From Bryobacterales bacterium (GTDB lineage: Bacteria > Acidobacteriota > Terriglobia > Bryobacterales > Bryobacteraceae), in assembly GCA_025456495.1 (NCBI GenBank), contig JALOKO010000113.1:1-8992 (forward strand): 8,992 nucleotides of DNA. The letters run 5' to 3'. Each line of letters opens with the position of its first letter. Within the stretch, counting starts at the first letter, position 1. The position numbers were made by a program, and so were the translations under genes. Positions 5,176 through 8,992 of the stretch are shown one piece after another. The notes beneath the pieces were generated by a model that worked only from the letters and a program-made list of their open reading frames with translations, made no database searches and was not told where the DNA came from.

Positions 5176-6030
5176 ATGGCACCCAGCAGCACCGGTCCCT
5201 GGCAAGGGAACTTGCGTCGCGCACTGACTGACAGGCAAGCGAGCAGGTTACACCATCTATCATCAGACACTTACAGCGATTCCCAGCGCAATCGAAACCA
5301 GGTCTCAGAGGCGGTTCTACCGACCACCGGGGCCGCTGCGCGGGCGCTAGCTACGCAAAACTCGCACGGAAACGAACACGGTGACAACAGCCTGTCACAG
5401 CAGTTCGAAAAAAAGCGATTTCGGCTGGATGCATCCCGTTACTTGCCGGACATCCATCGCAAGGACCTCATCGTTCTGCACTTCACGGCGGGCACGTCTT
5501 GTGAAAGCGCGTTTCGCACCTGGCAAACCGATCCCAAGCGGATCGCGACCGCCTATGGCGTCGACCCGAATGGCGCCATTGTGGAGTTCTTTCCCCCGGA
5601 GGCGTGGGCCTATCACCTGGGCGTGAAAGGGACCAGCCACCACGACAAGCGCTCAATCGGGATCGAAATTGCCAACGTTGGCCCGCTACAGCAGGATACT
5701 GAGAACCCGGACCAACTGAATTGGTGGCCCCGCAACTGGGGAGTCCCGTTTTGCCGCAAACAGGAACGCGAGCGCTATGTTCAGGCCGAATACCGCGGCA
5801 TGAAATACTTCGCAGCGATGCCCCAAGCGCAAACCGCCGCCACTGCGGCCCTGGTGAACTTCCTCTGCGAACGGTTTGGGATTCCCAAGGTGGCTAGTGA
5901 GGAGGCAAGGCGGGGCGACTACAACCTGAGTGGCTTCGCAACGTATCAGGGTGTTGCCAGCCACTCAAACTTCCGCAGGGACAAGTGGGATGTGGGGCCT
6001 GCCTTCCGCTGGGACTCCCTGGGCTTCTGA
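5176..6030 (+). CDS. N-acetylmuramoyl-L-alanine amidase, Amidase_2/PGRP-AmpD type
   Basis: Zinc amidase predicted to cut the bond between N-acetylmuramic acid and L-alanine in peptidoglycan or its fragments. The 284-residue product has the Amidase_2 core from about residue 97: LHFTAG (101-106, Zn ligand His102), IGIEIAN (161-167, Glu164), SHSNF (262-266, Zn ligand His263) and KWDVGP (270-275, Lys270 and Zn ligand Asp272), matching the His/His/Asp set and the Glu and Lys of AmpD-like enzymes. An insertion of about 40 residues rich in Trp, Arg and Glu lies around 170-210. The first 84 residues are hydrophilic and low in complexity, with no signal peptide, so the enzyme may act in the cytoplasm (muropeptide recycling) or need another way out. 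ATG 5176 is preferred: GGAGG is 5 nt upstream. A GTG at 5170 overlaps that ribosome-binding site. It lies 54 bp after asnC on the same strand. Confidence 0.88.
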   Translation: MAPSSTGPWQGNLRRALTDRQASRLHHLSSDTYSDSQRNRNQVSEAVLPTTGAAARALATQNSHGNEHGDNSLSQQFEKKRFRLDASRYLPDIHRKDLIVLHFTAGTSCESAFRTWQTDPKRIATAYGVDPNGAIVEFFPPEAWAYHLGVKGTSHHDKRSIGIEIANVGPLQQDTENPDQLNWWPRNWGVPFCRKQERERYVQAEYRGMKYFAAMPQAQTAATAALVNFLCERFGIPKVASEEARRGDYNLSGFATYQGVASHSNFRRDKWDVGPAFRWDSLGF

Positions 6031-6086
6031 GTTTCCCTACAGGGTGAAGCCCATACGTACGTCACCAGACATCGCCGGAAAAGCAA

Positions 6087-6122
6087 CGCGGCGAGGGAGG
6101 GCTACCGCCCAGCCTCGCCGCG
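6087..6122. terminator. Bidirectional terminator between amidase and hpf
   Basis: CGCGGCGAGG (6087-6096) pairs perfectly with CCTCGCCGCG (6113-6122). Inside, a tandem G-A/A-G internal loop is followed by GGGC/GCCC around TACC. It sits in the 115-bp gap between two convergent stop codons, the classic place for a shared terminator. Read on the minus strand it is followed by GTTGCTTTTCC, a weak T run, so it should work mainly for hpf. On the plus strand no T run follows. Confidence 0.6.
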
Positions 6123-6145
6123 CATGGCTACTTGCACTGAGTCAG

Positions 6146-6739
6146 TTACCGGGAAGGCGTCTCAATGAGATCAAAATCGCCGTCCTTACGCCGGATCAGA
6201 ATCCCTACGGAATCACTGTCAGCATCCCGAAACACCAAATACGGCGCAGTCTTCTTGATGGCCGATACGGCCTCATCCACGGACATTGGCTTACGCCTGG
6301 CCAAGTGGTTCACGCGATGGATGGTCACCTTCGGCCCTGGCTCATCCGCGCCGACGGATTCCAGCGCCTGGAAGGAAGGCGCAACCACTTCCGGGCTAAC
6401 CACCGTGGTGCCCCGCACATCATTGCGCGCCGCGGCGCGCTTCCGCGTGTCCTGGCGTTTCTCCCGGCTCTTGGCGAGTTGGCGCTCCAACTTGTCCGTG
6501 GCCATGGTCGCTGCCGCGAACAGTTCCCCTGCCTCGCCGGACGTTGCCAGCACCTCACCCTTGTACAACACGCTGACATCCACCAGGCACGAGCGCTTCT
6601 CCACCCGCAGGCTGACGTGCGCCTGGCGCTCGCCCTTCTTCATGTCCACGAAGCGGGCGAGCTTTTTCAGTCGACCCTCCAGCTTCTCTGTCTCCAGCTT
6701 GGTGAGTCCATTCAGTTTTCCCGAATAGGCGATCTTCAT
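6146..6739 (-). CDS. hpf: Ribosome hibernation promoting factor, long form (HPF/RaiA, 'sigma-54 modulation protein')
   Basis: Binds the 30S subunit and dimerises 70S ribosomes into inactive 100S particles under starvation. The 197-residue product has two parts. Residues 1-95 form the S30AE/HPF domain: MKIAYSGKLNGLT at the start, then basic ribosome-binding helices such as EKLEGRLKKLARF (18-30). A basic linker lies at about 96-136. The C-terminal dimerisation domain covers about 138-195, with RRKPMSVDEAV (148-158) and GILIRRKDGDFDLIE (179-193). This is the long form, able to form 100S alone. ATG 6739 is preferred: GGAGG (6748-6744) lies 4 nt before it. A GTG at 6751 in the same frame would overlap that ribosome-binding site. 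It follows rpoN by 25 bp and is almost certainly cotranscribed. ptsN, which often comes next, is absent here. Confidence 0.95.
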   Translation of the reverse strand: MKIAYSGKLNGLTKLETEKLEGRLKKLARFVDMKKGERQAHVSLRVEKRSCLVDVSVLYKGEVLATSGEAGELFAAATMATDKLERQLAKSREKRQDTRKRAAARNDVRGTTVVSPEVVAPSFQALESVGADEPGPKVTIHRVNHLARRKPMSVDEAVSAIKKTAPYLVFRDADSDSVGILIRRKDGDFDLIETPSR

Positions 6740-6751
6740 GTTGCCTCCCAC

Positions 6752-6781
6752 GGCGCTGCGGATGTCAGCTCCGCACGCGCC
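6752..6781 (-). promoter_or_regulatory. Intercistronic hairpin spanning the rpoN stop codon, before hpf
   Basis: Eleven base pairs with a single bulge (6776) form between 6752-6762 and 6770-6781. The 7-base loop is 6763-6769 and contains the rpoN stop codon at 6767-6765. The stem ends three bases before the GGAGG of hpf. No T run follows on the minus strand, so it is not a normal terminator; RNA processing, stability or control of hpf translation are possible roles. Confidence 0.45.
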
Positions 6782-8360
6782 TCTGGTGCGTGGACGGGAT
6801 CTTCAGATCCTCCCGGTACTTGGCTACCGTGCGGCGTGTGACGTCCACGCCCTCGCCGCGCAATCTCTCCATAATCTGCTCATCGGTTAACGGTTTTGCG
6901 GGATCCTCCTCGTCAATAATCTTCTTCACCAGACGCTTCACCGCCAGCAACGAGGTACTGTTGCCGCCCGCGCCCTGAACCGCCTCAGTAAAAAAGAACC
7001 TCAGTTCAAATGTCCCCTGAGGGGTGTGGCAGTACTTGTTCGACACCGTGCGGCTGACGGTGGACGGGTGAACGCCGATCTCCTCCGCGATGTCCTTGAT
7101 CATCATCGGCCGCAGGTAGTCCAGTCCCCGCTCAAGGAATTCTCCCTGCCGTTCCACGACGCACTGACAGACACGCAGGATGGTCTGCTTCCGCTGCTCA
7201 ATGTTCTTGATCAACTGAAGGGCCGACTGGTAGCGGTCCTTCACATAGTTCCGCACTTCCTTGTCATTTTGGTCGTTGCGTTCCAGCAGATGGCGGTAAC
7301 CGCGATTCAGGCGAAGCTGTGGAATTCCATCGTCAGAGACCTGAATCACCCACTGGTCGCCGTCCTTGAAAATGAAGATTTCCGGTTCCACGGGCTGCGC
7401 CTGGTTGGCGGCGAAACGCGAACCGGGCATCGGGTCAAGGGTGCGAATCAAGGCCAGCGCGGAAGTGACATCCGCGGGCTGGGCCTTCAACAAGCGGCAC
7501 AACTCCTTCGCGTGGCGCCCGTCCAACAATTCCAGATGCTCTTCCACCATGCGCCAGGCAAGACTGTCCTCTTCGGCGCGGTCTGCCAGTTGCAGCAGCA
7601 GGCACTCCTTCAAATCTCTTGCCGCCACACCGGATGGTTCCAACAACTGCACGACGCGCAAACCCTGCTCTGCCAGCGACAGGGGAATCTGTTCGCTATC
7701 GGCGAGTTCCTCCAGGGTCATGCGCAGGTAGCCGTTCTCATCCAGATTGCCAATCACTGCTTCGGCGGCATCCCGCAGCGCATCGTTTAGCACCTCAATG
7801 CTCAACTGCTGTTGCAGGTGGTCCGACAGGCGGACGGGGGAGGAAAGGAAGGCTTCAAAGGTGGGGCTATCGGCATCTGGACGCTCCAAGCCTGCAGTGC
7901 GAAAGCCAGGATCCAGGTACTCGTTGAAGAACTCTCCGAAATCGATCTCTTCGAAGGGATCGGGCTCCTTGGAGGCCTCGGGTTCAGAAGGACTCGCCGC
8001 CTCGGCGCCCTCGGGATAGCTGCCATCGGGGTATACGGTGTCGCCATCCACGGCATCCATTGAGCTGCCCTGAAAGGACTCGCCGTCGCCGTCCTGATCC
8101 CCACGCAGGGCTTCCAGGATGCTTTGGTCGGAGGGTTCGGTCTGCCGCTCTTTCTCCAGCAGTACCTGCAATTCCTGAGCGGTCATCTCCGCGTCATCAA
8201 TCGCCAGGCCCTCTTCCAGGACTGGATTCTCGGTGAGCTCCTGCTCAATCAGCTCACGCAACTCCAGCCGATTCAGTTGCAGCAAGGTCACCATCTGCAC
8301 AAGGCTGGGGGTGAGAATCTGCTTCTGTGCGATCTTTAGCTGGAGTCGTGGCGATAGCAT
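6765..8360 (-). CDS. rpoN: RNA polymerase sigma-54 factor
   Basis: Alternative sigma factor that directs RNA polymerase to -24/-12 promoters and needs AAA+ activators. The 531-residue protein has region I at 1-50 (MLSPRLQLKIAQKQILTP, then the Leu/Gln-rich LLQLNRLELRELIEQEL with NPVLEE). An unusually acidic, Ser/Pro-rich region II of more than 100 residues follows (about 52-165). The core-binding domain covers about 170-320, with LDENGYL at 206-212. The DNA-binding part contains an HTH (IKDIAEEIGVHPSTVSRTVSNKY at 421-443) and the RpoN box TRRTVAKYRE (508-517) near the end. ATG 8360 is chosen because homologues start just before the LQLK motif. A TTG at 8396 in the same frame would add 12 residues but precedes the likely -10 box. 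First gene of a pair with hpf. Confidence 0.96.
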   Translation of the reverse strand: MLSPRLQLKIAQKQILTPSLVQMVTLLQLNRLELRELIEQELTENPVLEEGLAIDDAEMTAQELQVLLEKERQTEPSDQSILEALRGDQDGDGESFQGSSMDAVDGDTVYPDGSYPEGAEAASPSEPEASKEPDPFEEIDFGEFFNEYLDPGFRTAGLERPDADSPTFEAFLSSPVRLSDHLQQQLSIEVLNDALRDAAEAVIGNLDENGYLRMTLEELADSEQIPLSLAEQGLRVVQLLEPSGVAARDLKECLLLQLADRAEEDSLAWRMVEEHLELLDGRHAKELCRLLKAQPADVTSALALIRTLDPMPGSRFAANQAQPVEPEIFIFKDGDQWVIQVSDDGIPQLRLNRGYRHLLERNDQNDKEVRNYVKDRYQSALQLIKNIEQRKQTILRVCQCVVERQGEFLERGLDYLRPMMIKDIAEEIGVHPSTVSRTVSNKYCHTPQGTFELRFFFTEAVQGAGGNSTSLLAVKRLVKKIIDEEDPAKPLTDEQIMERLRGEGVDVTRRTVAKYREDLKIPSTHQRRVRS

Positions 8361-8375
8361 GCCATTTCTGCCCCA

Positions 8376-8384
8376 ATCATACCA
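8376..8384 (-). promoter_or_regulatory. Possible extended -10 promoter for rpoN
   Basis: On the minus strand TATGAT (8381-8376, five of six -10 bases) is preceded by TGG, giving the TGn extension that can replace a -35 box; none is visible. Transcription would start near 8369, about nine bases before the rpoN ATG. The 90-bp gap 8361-8450 also leaves open cotranscription with the upstream gene. Confidence 0.3.
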
Positions 8385-8450
8385 CCCGATCGGCAAATCG
8401 CCGCCGAAACTGAAGGGTGAACAAAAGGCGTTTCCCGACAGGTCGAGAGC

Positions 8451-8992
8451 CTATTGGTTACTGAGGATTCTGGTTTGCAGGATGTCACGGGCGTCGGGAT
8501 ACACACCGCGAAAGATGGGACAGCGCATCAGGTAGTAGCGCAAGTTGGCCAGCACGGCGTCGCGGTCTTCCAGGTCGTAGGTCCCCAGCAGGTATTGCCA
8601 GCCTTGATCCTGATCCCCGGAATAGAAATGAGCCAAAGCCACGCTGAGCACGGCCCCGGTAAAGCGGGTTCGCCATCGGCCATTGACGGGCTTGCCGCTC
8701 TTGCGCTCCGCCAGAAGGTCCTTCACCCGCTCAAGATCTTGCGGAATGCTGGCGCGGATGACTTCGCCGAATTGCCGGTTCGCCACCGCGTAGCGCCGGG
8801 CTTGGGGGTCGTAGCGAAACACGACGGCGGCGGTGGGAGACTCTTCGTGCGGCATGTTGAAGAAATTCTCAAACCGGGTGAGCGTGGTGATCAGTTCAAA
8901 CTGCCCATCACCGTCCAGATCTTCGGGCGACAGGCCATAGCCTACCGGATACTGGCTGCTGGAATACAAAACGTCGATGCCCTCCCCTACCC
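8451..8992 (-). CDS. FG-GAP/VCBS-like repeat protein of unknown function, C-terminal part
   Basis: The frame is open from the right window edge to TAG at 8453-8451, giving 179 residues of a longer protein whose start lies outside. Near the visible N-terminus is GYGLSPEDLDGDGQFELITTLTRF (within residues 18-42): a D-x-DGDG calcium-binding loop followed by a hydrophobic strand, as in FG-GAP/VCBS beta-propeller repeats of secreted or surface proteins. After it come VVFRYDPQARRYAVANRQF, which reads like another propeller strand pair, and a mostly helical C-terminal half of about 110 residues with no motif I recognise. Export and surface location are inferred from the repeat type only, since the signal region is not in the window. 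A TTG at 8969 is in frame but has no support as a start. Same strand as rpoN, 90 bp upstream of it. Confidence 0.7.
   Translation of the reverse strand, partial: VGEGIDVLYSSSQYPVGYGLSPEDLDGDGQFELITTLTRFENFFNMPHEESPTAAVVFRYDPQARRYAVANRQFGEVIRASIPQDLERVKDLLAERKSGKPVNGRWRTRFTGAVLSVALAHFYSGDQDQGWQYLLGTYDLEDRDAVLANLRYYLMRCPIFRGVYPDARDILQTRILSNQ

Noticed and set aside
6425..6440. Perfect 16-bp palindrome GCGCGCCGCGGCGCGC
   Set aside because: It lies in the Arg/Ala-rich linker of hpf, where GCG/CGC codons make such a palindrome likely by chance; no pairing partner or repeat elsewhere.
5930..6841. 303-codon open frame on the plus strand opposite hpf
   Set aside because: It covers the amidase end, the convergent terminator and the whole hpf antisense; hpf is firmly identified.
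7026..7790. 254-codon open frame on the plus strand inside rpoN
   Set aside because: Antisense shadow of rpoN; Gln/Leu/His-rich translation reflects the complementary codons.
1..8992. Search for insertion sequences, CRISPR repeats, toxin-antitoxin or defence modules
   Set aside because: No tandem spaced repeats, no transposase or integrase motifs and no recognisable defence domain were seen; every large open stretch is explained by the genes listed.

Overview
The window is a stretch of bacterial chromosome, high-GC by eye, densely packed with conserved single-copy genes on both strands. Housekeeping genes (mnmG, purD, a tRNA-Arg, rpoN, hpf) alternate with a small accessory island: a GH32 fructan-active hydrolase, an uncharacterised conserved protein, a Lrp/AsnC regulator and an Amidase_2 enzyme. 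No transposase, integrase, phage structural gene or CRISPR array is visible. The rpoN-hpf pair, the twin-arginine-like signal on the hydrolase and the general style of the proteins suggest a Gram-negative soil-type lineage. Acidobacteriota (Bryobacterales/Solibacter-like) is my best guess, but it is an inference from gene style only.

Layout from left to right. At 1-879 (minus) lies the N-terminal 293 codons of mnmG. The 135-bp gap to purD (1015-2286, plus) carries two divergent promoters whose -35 boxes overlap by five bases. A tRNA-Arg(CCT) gene at 2400-2476 follows, ending 13 bp from the stop codon of a convergent GH32 gene (4007-2490, minus). Behind that gene on the same strand is a 162-residue protein of an uncharacterised family (4550-4062). 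It is divergent from an asnC/lrp regulator (4627-5121), and the 76-bp region between them has an inverted repeat whose arms read as opposed -10 boxes. The Amidase_2 gene (5176-6030) follows asnC, and its Shine-Dalgarno sequence is buried in a 10-bp hairpin. A strong convergent hairpin (6087-6122) separates it from hpf (6739-6146, minus), which is preceded by rpoN (8360-6765, minus). The window ends in the C-terminal part of an FG-GAP/VCBS-like protein (8992-8451, minus).

How the genes relate. mnmG and tRNA-Arg belong to translation, and purD to purine synthesis. rpoN and hpf form the usual sigma-54/ribosome-hibernation pair, but the customary next genes (ptsN, hprK, rapZ) do not follow: hpf is the last gene of its strand run. 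The central island may be a local unit controlled by the AsnC-type regulator, though only the gene order and the shared intergenic dyad support this. I see no new multi-gene defence or mobile system. The points most worth a second look are non-coding: the sequestered ribosome-binding site of the amidase, the two compact divergent promoter regions, and the rpoN-hpf intercistronic hairpin.
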